Part shown: positions 1 through 9,789 of the stretch, in pieces
Layout of the letters: every line of letters begins with the position of its first letter
Position numbering within the stretch: position 1 is the first letter of the stretch
DNA from: Homarus americanus
Taxonomy: Eukaryota > Arthropoda > Malacostraca > Decapoda > Nephropidae
Length of the DNA stretch: 64,000 bases
Direction of reading: 5' to 3'
NCBI RefSeq assembly: GCF_018991925.1
Contig: NW_024725489.1
Location: forward strand, 5,824,226 to 5,888,225
Made by a program: the position numbers and the translations under genes
Notes under the pieces: generated by a model
What the model was told of the DNA's origin: nothing
Seen by the model: the letters and a program-made list of their open reading frames with translations, nothing else
Databases searched by the model: none

Positions 1-2605
1 AGCTACTGGTTCTTCTCGGTTTGGGGAAGGCAATCCAAAATCAGTCAGATTTTTTCCGCATAGGTCCATCACTTTGTCTTCCAGCATGATCAGAGCCCTG
101 TTGAACATGTCATCCATGAACTCAATCTCTTGACCAGGATGTTCTCTTCTTGCTTGATGAAGCAGATCCTCTGAAAGACTTTCTTGGTGGTTTTTCCAGA
201 GCTGGCTTGGGTTGGAAAGTCCACATGTAGCAATCATGAAGGCAAACAGGTTCCTCATTCTCATTGGCGATTGAGTAGCTGCTGCCTCTTCTAATGTTTC
301 ATTCCAGTGACCATCATCTTCCAGTAGGCCAAGGAGTTTACACGCTTCCTGATAGGTTCTGCAGACTTGTCCATTCACTGTCTTGAGTGCTGCATATGAT
401 GTTGGGCCACGGATGTGGTGCAAAAGTAGTCTCAAACAATAGCATTCAAAGTTGTTGGGGTGAACCGTGTAGACACGTCCCAAAGCATTGCCTGACTTTA
501 TCCCTGGATATCCTTCGACATCGGATCCTTGAGCTCTTCTCTGGAACTTTTTCATTGAAGCCTGCCATATGTAGAACTTAGGTACGTCAACATACAGGAG
601 TTTTTGAGCAAACTCACCTTCCTGTGAAAGCTTGGAGAATGCAGTGAGGGTCGTATCAGCAGGATTTGCCATTTGATTTTGGAGGGACTGTTCTGTGAAG
701 TATACTCTTTGTCCATTTTCCAGGTGAACAGCCAGATGAACTACTGTTGGACATCGTTCGTGTATGGGAAAATTATAGATTCTCCATAGGGCTTCAGTGC
801 TGCATATATAACGGCCCTGCAGAAACTGTCACCTCATCATGATTTCCATCCTTTTCCAATGCAAAGATCGCTTGGTCGGATCCTTTGTTAACGTATTTGC
901 AGACATACTTGATGGACTTAACTGAATTGCAGAACTCCACATTGATATGCGCATTGAATGCTTTAGTCAAAAGAGGATTGTAGGGGACCACCCATTTGTT
1001 GTCTACTGTTATTTCACTGTCTGTTCCAGGTCGCAACACTGCTGTAAAACTTCGATTGCCTGGCGCTCTTCTCCTGTACTGAGGATGGCTATCTTCTCCA
1101 CTCTGAGTATCCTTTCTCAGGCCTTTTGGGAAGTTTTTGGTGCAACGTCCATCTTTCATGCATGGAGAGTGTCTGTTGAATGGTCCACATGGCCCATGAA
1201 TCATTTGCTTCTTGATAATCTCATAGAGAACTGGATCTTCTTCTGGATCAGGAAACTCTGCTCGTATGCAGTTGTCAATCATGTTCGGTCGAAGTTTCTC
1301 TTTCAGCCAGATCAAGACATGGGCATGTGGTAGACCTCGTTTCTGCCACTCAATGGAGTACATGTAGCACTGTGTAGAGCCAAAGATTGATGCTTTTGTA
1401 AGCAAGTCCATGAGTTTGATCACTTTCTGACGAAATACTCTCGCTATAATGTCATGCCGATCTTGTCCTTTCTGGCCTTCCATTAGAGCTTCTGTTATGT
1501 CAGTCCATACAGGGTTGCATGTAAAAGTAATGAAGAGATCTGGTCGTCCATAGTTTCTGACGTAGGTCATGGCATCCTGAGTCTTTTCATGCATGTATCG
1601 TGAACCTCCAGTGAAGGAAGAGGGGAGAATCGCCAGCTGTCCAACACTGCCCACATGTCCATCCCTTGCTACTGCATCTCTCAGATGAATGTAGTCATCA
1701 ACCCTGAGCTTCTTTTGGTTGAGTCGTATGAAAGTGAGTCTTTCTGTTTCAATTTTGGCATACATGTCCACTACAAACTGGTGAAAGAGGTTCCTTGATC
1801 TTAGTATCTGGTTGAAACTGTCTTCTCTAATCATGAATCTGTATGAATAAAAGTCATTGGATGAGACTTTCTTACCTACTTTTGCCGCACCAGTCGCTGG
1901 ATCAGTGTGAGGAATGTTCAAGTGATATCCGTCTTCACCTTTCCAGAAGATGAGAGGACACTGCAGTGCATCATAAGATCGATGTGTCTCTGATATTCTT
2001 GTGAGCGACTCGTCTCTCATTTTGAGTATGATGTCTCGTTTCTCAAACTCTTGACCGAAAATCAGGATGGCTACTTCCTTAGGGGTCGTGTCTGCTTTGA
2101 TCCTGACTTTGTACTCGTCAGAAGGCATGTTTTCCAGGGCATTTTTAAATGACTGTACATACGTGTTGCGCTCATGCAGCATTTCTTGGGTAGATAGGAC
2201 AATGTCATGTCTGACACCTTGAATGTTGCCACACCTGGTAGTAGCCTGCTTTTCGTGATCTCCCATGAAATAGATTTGGAGGAACTTTGCCTGCTCATCT
2301 TCCAGTGGTAAGAGGGATCCTGCTTTGTGATAGACTTGACCCTGGACTTTGAATGTGGGCATGTATCCGTGCTCACGAAGTACTCTGGTAGCTCCAAAGG
2401 ATGTCATCTGGAAGCATGAATTGTACTTCCGTATATTTTCCAAGAAGTGTTTTGACTCTGGTGTTGTTCCCAGCATGAGAGTCTTCAATGGTTGTGGTGG
2501 TTTTTCCAAATTTGGCAGTCGTACTTTCCCATGAGAGCAGCACAGTCCAGCAGATTCTCCTTTGTACTACTTTGCATCGCAGTGTTCACATTTCTCATCC
2601 ATGCT
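1..2605 (-). pseudogene. Helitron Rep/helicase coding region, 5' part, frameshifted and cut by window edge
   Basis: This is the replication initiator (HUH/Y2 nuclease) part of a rolling-circle Helitron transposon. The longest open frame (2509 to 794, 571 residues) begins with a PL..L..G..P.S+HFLENIRKYNS-type segment. It then shows FITFTCNPVW, the histidine motif KRGLPHAHVLIWL (H-x-H metal site) and a Y2-like KYVCKYVNKG near its end, in the order expected of the family. The frame breaks near position 815. Homology continues in another frame to base 1 with Helitron-typical text (GRYICSTEALWRI, NALGRVYTVHPNN). Upstream of the ATG a CCSHGKVRLP segment and a CEHC zinc-like segment are readable to about 2605, with one in-frame stop. 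The SF1 helicase half lies outside the window. The family call is firm; the frameshift and stop suggest an inactive copy. Confidence 0.93.
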
Positions 2606-2616
2606 GCCAATGACAA

Positions 2617-2758
2617 CATCCATCATCACTACATATAACATCATCCATCATCACTACATATAACAACATCCATCATCACTACATATAGCATCATCCATCA
2701 TCACTACATATAACACCATCCATCATCACTACATATAACACCATCCATCATCACTACA
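2617..2758 (-). repeat. 25-bp minisatellite inside the Helitron 5' region
   Basis: About 5.7 copies of a 25-bp unit (core CATCCATCATCACTACATAT) lie between the Helitron coding region and its 5' terminus. Read on the minus strand, the same GATGATGGATGGTGTTATAT motif follows the Helitron termini at 9118 and 9520, so the array belongs to the element and is not a host satellite. Confidence 0.85.
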
Positions 2759-2835
2759 GATCGGTAAAGTAGTTTCCGAGATTCTCGTGCGGACACACAC
2801 ACACAAACATACAAACAAACACAGACATACTTCTT

Positions 2836-2842
<7 letters not shown>
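2759..2842 (-). mobile_element. Helitron 5' terminal sequence
   Basis: On the minus strand this reads TATATAAAACAAAGAAGTAT, then a TGTTTG/TGTGTG run, CCGCACGAGAATCTCGG and AACTACTTTACCGATCTG. The plus-strand copies at 9118 and 9520 show the same order, starting TCTATCTATATAAAAC. Here the terminal TC has been obscured by expansion of the adjacent TA run. It lies directly upstream of the Helitron Rep reading frame, so it should be that element's left end. Confidence 0.8.
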
Positions 2843-2932
<90 letters not shown>

Positions 2933-2942
2933 AAATATAAAA

Positions 2943-3011
<69 letters not shown>
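2841..3011. repeat. (TA)n then (ATT)n microsatellites
   Basis: A TA dinucleotide run (2841-2932) is followed by an ATT trinucleotide run (2943-3011). Both are nearly perfect. The TA run sits at the Helitron terminus. Confidence 0.97.
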
Positions 3012-3012
<1 letters not shown>

Positions 3013-3263
3013 GTAAATCCTGCTTAATGTCGGGGCTACGTTCCCGAAAACGCGACTGTAAGAGTAACAACATTAAGCGACTCTATTTCCCCGTAAGAAA
3101 TAGATAAAATACAGGAGTTACGTTCCTGAGCTTCCCTTTACCTCATGAAAGAAGTTAAATACACAGAAAATCAGTGCCATTTCCATAGAGAATAGTATAC
3201 AGTATAGAACTACAGTACTAAGTTTGCATTGATACTCACCGATGGGCGGAGATGGTACAGCGA
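3012..3263. other. Unassigned stretch, possible pogo/Tigger-type terminal sequence
   Basis: No coding sequence is evident. The text around 3030-3090 (a TTAATGTCGGGGCTACGTTC segment, then an ACGCGACTGTAAGAG segment) looks like the ends of pogo/Tigger MITEs, but no matching inverted end was found. Confidence 0.3.
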
Positions 3264-3434
3264 TTTTTTTTTTGTAGAGAAAGGAGGGGTGAAAGAAGAT
3301 TGGAGGTGGGGGAAGGAAGTTATAGTTCGGAAATTGAAGAAATTTAGGAGGAGGTAAGAGAGGGCGGGCTGACCGCCTAGCTAAGCTAAAAGTGTGTTAG
3401 GGTTGTGTCATGGGTTAGTTATTGTCTGTCGGTA
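3264..3434 (-). mobile_element. 5'-truncated LINE copy: 3' UTR and poly(A) of the RNase H LINE
   Basis: This matches 60093-60255 at high identity. The match includes an oligo(T) run on the plus strand (3265-3273), followed by GTAGAGAAAGGAGGGG and ending at TGTCTGTCGGTA. At 60093-60309 the same sequence is the 3' UTR and poly(A) tail downstream of an RNase H/RT LINE. This copy is therefore a severely 5'-truncated retrotransposition product of that LINE family, on the minus strand. Confidence 0.8.
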
Positions 3435-3553
3435 GTGGAGCGAAGGAGGAGGATGGCAGGAGCGGAGGAGGACGGGAGAGGAGGAGGGTGGTGAGTCACT
3501 GAGACGCTGTTGCTTGCTCCTCCATTGTTGGCAGGAATGTCTTGGCAGCAACC

Positions 3554-3788
3554 GTATTATGCATGCTGTATGTATATTATGTATGTGCTCCATTTATATA
3601 CATTATTTATTCAGCCTAGCTAGCAGCGTGTGGCAATGTATTTAGCATGTCCCACACGCTTAATTAATGAGCCTGGCGACATATGGCAGCTGTTAATGTA
3701 TCACTTGCCACATGTCGCCTAAAAGGCTAGTTGACCCCCCTTGTGTATCTCTGTTTATCCAGGAAATAGAACCTACGAAAACTCTACA
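3554..3788 (+). repeat. 5' LTR of the gypsy element (truncated)
   Basis: Shared with 6495-6779: the CTCCATTTATATACA.TATTTATT TATA region, CAGCCTAGCTAGCAGC, CCACACGCTTAATTAATG and CACTTGCCACATGTCGCC, ending AACTCTACA. Compared with the 3' copy it has lost the outer edge and an internal 26 bp. Confidence 0.9.
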
Positions 3789-6482
3789 GGTGTTCCTGAG
3801 GAACGACGCGAAGCCCTTCGCTATCTACAGTACACCCCTCGACTGGTCCCCCTGGCCTTCCGCGAGGCGGTCAAAAACGAGCTGGACTCCATGGTCGCCC
3901 AAGAAATTATTGCACCAACCGGTGATGACCCGTCTCCATGGTGTCACCCTATGGTAGTCGCCGCAAAACCCAAAGGTGGTGTCCGGATCACCACTGACCT
4001 CTCCAAGCTCAACAGCCAGGTGTCTCGTCCTGCGCACCCTTCTCCCACGCCCTTTGCAGCTATACGCAGTGTGAACCCGAAGGCGCGCTTCTTCACGATG
4101 ATGGACGCCCTGTGTGGATATTGGCAGATAGAGCTTGCCGAAGAAGACCGACCACTTACAACTTTCATCACCCCGCATGGACGTTACAGTTATTGCCGTG
4201 GCCCCATGGGATTCGCCGCTACAGGAGACGCTTTCTGCCTTCGAGGTGATATGGCTCTACAAGGTCTGGCAAACTGCGTGAAAGTGGTCGACGACATACT
4301 CGTGTACGATGAGGATTACATGGACCACCTCTGCTGTATCTACGAGGTACTCCACAGGTGCCGGAAGCACGGCATCACCCTAAATGCCGACAAGTTTGTT
4401 CTGGCCAGCTCTTCAGTGGACTTTTGTGGGTACACCCTCTCAGGGAATGGTATTGCAGCTGACCCGGAGAAGGTCCGCGCCATCACGGATTTTCCCACCC
4501 CTGCCAACCTCACCGACTTGAGGTCCTTCATCGGTCTCGTCAACCAGTTAGCAGAGTTTTCGCCGGACATCTCCGCAGCTGCCCAACTACTTCGTCCCCT
4601 GATGAGCCCCAAGAGGACATTCCTGTGGACCCCCGACCACGACAAGGCCTTCCAGCAAGTGAAACAGGCTCTGTCTAGTCCACCTGTCCTCGCCACGTTT
4701 GACCCAGCCTTGCCGACGTTTCTACAGACAGATGCCTCACGCTTGTACGGCGTGGGATACGCCCTATTGCAGGATCATGGTGGAGGGCAGTTCCGGCTCG
4801 TCCAGTGTGGCTCGCGTTTCCTCTCTGACACCGAGAAGTGCTACGCCACTATTGAGTTGGAGCTGTTGGCTGTGGTTTGGGCGATGTCCAAGTGCAGGTT
4901 TTACCTCATAGACCTGCAACACTTTCACCTAGGGACCGACCATCGCCCGCTTGTCCCGATCCTCAACCACTACACGCTGGACGCCGTTGAAAACCCTCGC
5001 CTCCAGCGTCTGAAAGAGAAGCTCTCGGCGTACGTCTTCACAGCAGTGTGCCGTGCTGGTAAGGAGCTCTGCATCCCTGATGCCTTATCCCGCTCTCCTG
5101 TCAGCCGCCCTACTCCAGAAGACCATGTGCTCGACACCGACCTCGCTCTTTCCGTCAGGACTGTGGTCACTCTACACGCCGTCCAATCCCTTCGTTCGGA
5201 CCTGTCACCAGATGACAACAAGGCAATGGAGGACCTTCGAACAGCGGCCCGAGATGACCCTTCCTACGTCCGACTCGTCGAGTGTGTGAGAAATGGATTC
5301 CCTAGCAACCGCTACGACCTTCACAACACCCTGCTCGTGTATTGGAAACTCCGCGATGAACTCTACTGCGACGGGGACCTTGTTCTGTACGGAGCACGTG
5401 TAGTTGTCCCTGCTGCCTCACGTCCCCATGTCTTGGCTCGCCTTCACGACAGTCACCGTGGAGCTGAGGCCACCAAACGACGTGCACGACAGACTGTGTT
5501 CTGGCCCGGCATCGACTCCGACATCTCCAATGTTGTCCGTGTGTGTGAGCCCTGCCAAGTATTACAACCCAGCCAGCAGCAGGAACCCTTCATGAGCGAC
5601 GACAACCGCACCCGCCCCTTTGAGTCTGTGTCGGCCGACTTTTTCTCTGTGTCAGGAAAGTCCTTCCTTGTTATCGTCGACCGTCTCTCTGGTTGGCCGG
5701 TTGTCATCAAGTGCGGTAATGACACGACGTCTGCCGCCACCATCAGCAAGTTCCGCCACTACTTCCGTGACGTGGGCGTTCCTGTGCGCCTGCGAACCGA
5801 CGGAGGGCCCCAGTTCACAAGCCGGGACTTTGCTGTGTTCCTTGACCGATGGGGAGTCCGGCATGTGTTGTCATCGCCCCATTACCTGCAGTCCAACGGC
5901 CATGCTGAGGCTGCTGTCAAATCCCTGAAGCACCTCATCCTTAAGGTGGCCCCTTCTGGGAATATTGACTGCGAGGCCTTCGAACGGGGTCTTCTTGAAC
6001 TCCGCAACACACCTAACTACACCGGACGCTCCCCTGCCCAGGTCTTGTATGGACGCCCCCTTCGTTCTTGTGTCCCTGCTCACCCTCAATCCTTCTCCAA
6101 GGAGTGGCAGGCCAAGACAGAGGATTGTGATCGCCGAGCCGTCGAACGTGTTCAAGACGTCGTCGCCCGCTACAACGACCACGCCCGTTCTCTCCCCAGG
6201 TTGAGTGTCGGCACTCAAGTCCATGTTCAGGACCCGACCTCCCTACGTTGGGACAAAGTGGGCGTAGTCATGGGTCTCTGTAGGTCACGGGACTACCAGG
6301 TGTGGTTACCCAGTGGTCGTGTGTGGTGGAGGAACCGCCGTTTTCTCCGCCCCGTAACAATGCCTTCTGCTGACCCAGCCACCAGTGTTGAGTCCCATAC
6401 CCTTCCCAGTGATCAAGTCCCTCGACGCTCAGAACGGATCCAAAAGAAAAGGTCCGCTCAAGACTTTGCTATGAGCGTATAG
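3741..6482 (+). CDS. Gypsy Pol: reverse transcriptase - RNase H - integrase
   Basis: This 913-residue uninterrupted frame starts inside the 5' LTR; the first 20 or so residues are LTR-derived and then RT homology begins at PEERREALRYL. The RT region (about 20-260) has FTMMDALCGYWQIEL and the catalytic VVDDILVYD (near 182-186). RNase H follows with LQTDASRLYGVG (about 328), IELELLAVVWA (370) and TDHRPL (398). The integrase has an H-H-C-C zinc knuckle (HDSHRG to CEPCQ, about 567-606) and a D,D,E core: SADFF (about 630), RTDGGPQFTS (685) and SNGHAEAAVKS (718). All catalytic residues that can be checked are present. No gag or protease precedes it, so autonomous activity is unlikely, although the fusion start could still give Pol protein from the LTR promoter. 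Confidence 0.95.
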   Translation: MCISVYPGNRTYENSTGVPEERREALRYLQYTPRLVPLAFREAVKNELDSMVAQEIIAPTGDDPSPWCHPMVVAAKPKGGVRITTDLSKLNSQVSRPAHPSPTPFAAIRSVNPKARFFTMMDALCGYWQIELAEEDRPLTTFITPHGRYSYCRGPMGFAATGDAFCLRGDMALQGLANCVKVVDDILVYDEDYMDHLCCIYEVLHRCRKHGITLNADKFVLASSSVDFCGYTLSGNGIAADPEKVRAITDFPTPANLTDLRSFIGLVNQLAEFSPDISAAAQLLRPLMSPKRTFLWTPDHDKAFQQVKQALSSPPVLATFDPALPTFLQTDASRLYGVGYALLQDHGGGQFRLVQCGSRFLSDTEKCYATIELELLAVVWAMSKCRFYLIDLQHFHLGTDHRPLVPILNHYTLDAVENPRLQRLKEKLSAYVFTAVCRAGKELCIPDALSRSPVSRPTPEDHVLDTDLALSVRTVVTLHAVQSLRSDLSPDDNKAMEDLRTAARDDPSYVRLVECVRNGFPSNRYDLHNTLLVYWKLRDELYCDGDLVLYGARVVVPAASRPHVLARLHDSHRGAEATKRRARQTVFWPGIDSDISNVVRVCEPCQVLQPSQQQEPFMSDDNRTRPFESVSADFFSVSGKSFLVIVDRLSGWPVVIKCGNDTTSAATISKFRHYFRDVGVPVRLRTDGGPQFTSRDFAVFLDRWGVRHVLSSPHYLQSNGHAEAAVKSLKHLILKVAPSGNIDCEAFERGLLELRNTPNYTGRSPAQVLYGRPLRSCVPAHPQSFSKEWQAKTEDCDRRAVERVQDVVARYNDHARSLPRLSVGTQVHVQDPTSLRWDKVGVVMGLCRSRDYQVWLPSGRVWWRNRRFLRPVTMPSADPATSVESHTLPSDQVPRRSERIQKKRSAQDFAMSV

Positions 6483-6494
6483 GGAGGAGGGAGG
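6482..6494 (+). other. Polypurine tract of the gypsy element
   Basis: An uninterrupted purine run (GGGAGGAGGGAGG) overlaps the pol stop codon and ends exactly where the 3' LTR begins with TGTATG. This is the expected position of the plus-strand primer. Confidence 0.85.
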
Positions 6495-6779
6495 TGTATG
6501 TATATTATGTATGCCGTATGTATATTATGTATGCTGTATGTATATTATGTATGTGCTCCATTTATATACACTATTTATTCAGCCTAGCTAGCAGCATGTG
6601 GCAATGTATTTACCATGCCCCACACGCTTAATTAATGTGCCTGGCGACATATGGAAGCTGCTAATGTATCACTTGCCACATGTCGCCTAAAAGGCTAGTT
6701 GACCCCCAGACAGAGTAAGGAGCGCCACCTCCCTTGTGTATCTGTTTATCCAGGAAATAGAACCTACGAAAACTCTACA
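6495..6779 (+). repeat. 3' LTR of the gypsy element
   Basis: Starts TGTATG with three tandem copies of a roughly 20-bp TATGTATATTATGTATG unit, contains a TATATACA element, and ends near AACTCTACA. Homologous to 3554-3788. Confidence 0.88.
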
Positions 6780-6799
6780 GGTGTTTGTGTTCGCTCCTG

Positions 6800-7277
6800 T
6801 AGATAGAACTTGATACCCAGAACACATGCAATGATTAAATCGTTGAAATCAACCTCGGCTGGCCGTAAAGGTCTCTTACTTCGATCCTTCACCCTCTGTT
6901 TCCTTCATGTCATCAAACAAGGATCTGGCCTTATGCTGGATAACCATAAGACTCACAGGGGCATTGTATTGATTCTGGTCCTCCAACCACATTGCCAGCA
7001 TCTTTACCACCTTCTCTATCACAGTGCTTCCAGTACGAGTCGTCTTAGTAGCACTCAGAGGAGAACCACTTCCAGCACTAACCTTAATCTTGTCAGCGTT
7101 GGTTCGGATAGTACACATCGTTGTAGAGGATAGACCAAGCACAGTGGCTATGTCCACAGCACGTTCCCCTTTTTCAAATCGGGTTAATACATCCATTTTC
7201 GTAACAAGGGTAATGGTCTTACGTTGCCTCTTCACTACACTATCATCAGTAGCACTTGATGGGCACTTGGAAGCCAT
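6800..7277 (-). pseudogene. pogo/Tigger transposase, N-terminal CENP-B-type HTH fragment
   Basis: The 133-residue frame (7277 to 6876) has the Tigger N-terminal pattern: a basic VKRQRKTITL leader, the helix-turn-helix MDVLTRFEKGERAVDIATVLGLSSTTM and a downstream TRTGSTVIEKVVKMLAMWLEDQ (CENP-B-type second DNA-binding region). Beyond the stop, ETFTASRG(W)FQRF is readable to about 6800 with TGA/TAA in place of expected tryptophan and other codons. It is cut off by the gypsy 3' LTR region. The DDE catalytic half is missing, so it is inactive and separate from the plus-strand Tigger at 9790. Confidence 0.85.
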
Positions 7278-7560
7278 CTCGAATGGTTATAGTACAGTTT
7301 TAGAGCAAAAGCACTTAAGCACACACGAATGATGTGATGTCGTAACAGAGACTGGTTTGGCGTCACTTGGGGATGCTGTGTCATTCCGCGAGTGAGGGTA
7401 GCGCCGGGTTAGGGTGCTGCTGGCAGTTAATCCCCACGGGGATAAATCGAGAAAACAATCCACTTTTCCCCCAAAAAGATAAATAAATAAAAAATAAAAG
7501 TGGGAAAATAGGCGGACGTTCTGGAACGTCACCCTTGGCCTAAGGATTAAGAATTTTTAG
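7278..7560. other. Unassigned stretch upstream of the Tigger fragment
   Basis: No convincing coding sequence. It probably contains the 5' UTR and terminal region of the minus-strand Tigger copy, but I could not find its matching inverted end. Confidence 0.3.
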
Positions 7561-7830
7561 TTGTAGGATTGTAAATTGAGGAAAGTTTGGTTGCGTGACC
7601 AATCAGTTTATTGACTTACTATGTTCTTAAGGGAAAAGCCTCTAAACACTATTTCTAAGTATAACTTTATTATTCAACATTAATAGATGTTACATTTACG
7701 TTACTAGACAATGACTCTCGGACAACAAACATAAAATGGATACACTTCCCACCGTAAGTAACTCACCCTATGGATCGCTCTGACAATGACTCATGTGTAA
7801 CTTGAGGGAGGCCCAGCAGCTGGGGAAGCT
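7561..7830 (+). repeat. Dispersed repeat family D1 (LTR-like), copy 1
   Basis: Shares text with 21470-22030 and with parts of 46391-47560: a GTTACATTTACGTTACTAGA segment, GACTCTCGGACA, ACACTTCC...GTAAGTAACTCA, and GAGGGAGGCC.AGCAG. It replaces the C-terminal part of the adjacent LINE endonuclease frame. The other copies carry TATATAT motifs and a TTACATT.GACCTCG.TAATGTA.GGTCAGG segment, which would fit an LTR. The class is not established. Confidence 0.6.
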
Positions 7831-8297
7831 GTCTGCAAGTGCATGATTCAATGAAAACACTCTCCATGTACTCCTCCTGAACCTTTAAACCATCTCTTAC
7901 ACAAGTGTTATACTTGATATCAATATATAGGGCGACACCACCACTGTGTCGTAACGCGTTAATGCAGTGTCTATTATAATTAGGAATGTTATGCAAATGG
8001 TCAATAACGTTAGTGAGTTTGGTCTCGCAGTACCTAAGTGCATCAAATTTGTGGGCAATAGAAGATAAATACTGATCTAAAAAGGCATCTCGATGAAGGG
8101 GAATGCTGCTGATGTTATGGCTAATCAAGGAGAAGGAATGAGGTAGTAGGAGACTAGAACTAAACTCGGGAGAGTCAGGAAAGTAATAGTTACAGTTTGG
8201 GTTGGTGTAACCCAGTGAGTTTTGTAAAAAGGCATCAGGATCGATATGAGGGAGTATTGTGTCGACACCATGGGTAGATGGGGTGTAACACATACGA
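7831..8297 (-). pseudogene. LINE APE-type endonuclease, middle part
   Basis: A minus-strand frame resembles the N-terminal endonuclease domain of Jockey/CR1-type LINE ORF2: SLISHNISSIPLHRD (LN.N..SL-type start), DALRYCETKL (equivalent to the catalytic .SET motif) and HSGGVALYID (equivalent to GGV.IY). It is truncated downstream by repeat D1 and interrupted upstream by the hAT-like element at 8298. Across that insertion the reading frame resumes in register at 9056. Confidence 0.75.
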
Positions 8298-9055
8298 TCT
8301 AGCACAGGGGTTCTCAACCAGGGGGGAATTCCCCCCAGGGGGGGGGGGGGATTCAGGTTTTAGGGGGGGGGAACTGATTCGGGAGCAAGAGATATGTTCG
8401 ATGAGAAATCAATCACAGAATTTTGGCCCTTGATGTGCGATTCCTACCCAAAAGTGGCAGAAAGAGCTATCCGTGCATTGCTTCCGTTTGTGTCGACATA
8501 TCTTTGTGAGTCAGGCTTTTAAACTCTGTTGCAAATTAAAACGAAGCAACGTAGTAGATTAGAGGTAGAAAATGACCTGCGTTGTGCCCTTTCAAGCACT
8601 CCTCCGCGTATCCCAGAATTGGCGAAGAAAAAACAATCACAGGTTTCTCATTGACTGTAATCTTCATCTAAATAAAATTAATTATAAATTTACAATATCC
8701 TGGTATTCTATTGAACTTTTTGTTTATTGCATTATGCTTCAGTTTGGTCTGTTAAGTAATTCATTATAAATAAAAAAAAAACTATTTTACTTTTATTCAA
8801 GTTTTATAAATCCATCAACATTTTCAATTGGCATTTAATTTGTAAAACTCCACTATAAAAATAATCCATGTAAAATTGTAAATGTATATGTACTAATATG
8901 GAAAAAATAAAGGACTTTCAGTATTATATGCATATTATTTGGAATGCACTTTTTGAGGCAGACAATCTTGGAAAGGAGGGGGGGAATAACATTCTGACAT
9001 ATGGTGAAAGGGGTGCATGGGGCAAACAAGGTTGAGAACTACTGAATTCTAGCAC
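8298..9055. mobile_element. hAT-like non-autonomous element with 8-bp target duplication
   Basis: TCTAGCAC occurs at 8298-8305 and again at 9048-9055. Just inside lie inverted ends, AGGGGTTCTCAACC on the left and GGTTGAGAACTACTG on the right. An 8-bp duplication is the hAT signature. The interior is G-tract rich at the left and AT-rich at the right, and codes only for degenerate short segments (around 8400-8530, text like LCQSYPCIASVCVDISL, the hAT C-terminal dimerisation style). It splits the LINE endonuclease reading frame. Confidence 0.78.
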
Positions 9056-9117
9056 ATCTAAGGGTATGACACTAGTATCATTATTGTGGGAACATTGATA
9101 ATGATTAAGGATATATA
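9056..9117 (-). pseudogene. LINE APE-type endonuclease, N-terminal remnant
   Basis: Read on the minus strand this gives SVIPLDVLD and joins in frame with RMCYTPSTHG on the other side of the hAT-like insertion. It is therefore the upstream remainder of the frame at 7831-8297. It ends where Helitron terminal sequence begins. Confidence 0.65.
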
Positions 9118-9690
9118 TCTATCTATATAAAACAAAGAAGTATGTCTGTTTGTTTGTGTGTGGTGGTGTGTCCGCACGAGAATCTCGGAAACTACTTTAC
9201 CGATCTGTAGTGATGATGGATGGTGTTATATGTAGTGATGATGAATGATGTTCAAAAGAACAATATTCTCCTCCTCCTTCTTGTATCAGCTCTTTTAAAG
9301 GAGAGAGAAAGAGAAGAAGACAAAAGAGGAGAGAGCAAGGTCTTCTCTTTCTCTCCTCAATAGAGAGAGCGAGAGAGATATCACACAATGCATCACATTC
9401 CCTTCTCCATCTTTCATCTCTTTCTCTTTTTCTTATGATGGTAAGAGGAGGCAGGAAGAGAAAGAAAAATGAAGTGAGGAGGTAGAAAAAAACAAGACTC
9501 TCTCTCTCTCCCAACATGATCTATCTATATAAAACAAAGAAGTATGTCTGTTTGTGTGTCCGCACGAGAATCTCGGAACTACTTTACCGATCTGTAGTGA
9601 TAATGAATGGTGTTATATGTAGTGATGGTGGATGATGTTAAATGTAGTGATGATGGGTGGTGTTATATGTAGTGATGATAAGACAATAAA
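9118..9690 (+). mobile_element. Two tandem Helitron 5' termini (non-autonomous Helitron remnants)
   Basis: TCTATCTATATAAAAC followed by the AAGAAGTATGTCTG, CCGCACGAGAATCTCGG and ACTTTACCGATCTG blocks occurs at 9118 and again at 9520, both on the plus strand. Each start is preceded by A, as expected for insertion between A and T. Each is followed by the GATGATGG...GTTATATGTAGT minisatellite also seen at 2617-2758. Between them lies 280 bp of GA/CT-rich sequence with no coding content. No CTRR 3' terminus with hairpin could be assigned. Confidence 0.8.
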
Positions 9691-9789
9691 ATAATAACAG
9701 TTTAATGCTAAAATAATATACTTTGCTGTACCGTTTTAGTGAAAAACATGGTGGAACTTACATACACCATTAATGAACTATTGATGGAA

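Larger units (their letters stand above)
3554..6790 (+). mobile_element. Ty3/gypsy LTR retrotransposon lacking gag and protease
   Basis: Direct repeats of about 235 bp (3554-3788) and 285 bp (6495-6779) flank a single pol frame. The 3' LTR is preceded by a purine-rich tract and begins TGTATG. The 5' LTR lacks the outermost TGTATG units and a 26-bp segment present in the 3' LTR (around 6707-6732). The 5' LTR runs directly into reverse transcriptase coding sequence, so the primer binding site, gag and protease are absent. The LTR 3' boundary is uncertain because similarity continues 6 bp past the ACA in both copies. Confidence 0.92.

Noticed and set aside
3825..6224. Antisense and alternate-frame ORFs inside the gypsy pol gene
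   Set aside because: Shadow frames of a GC-rich real coding sequence; none shows a domain.
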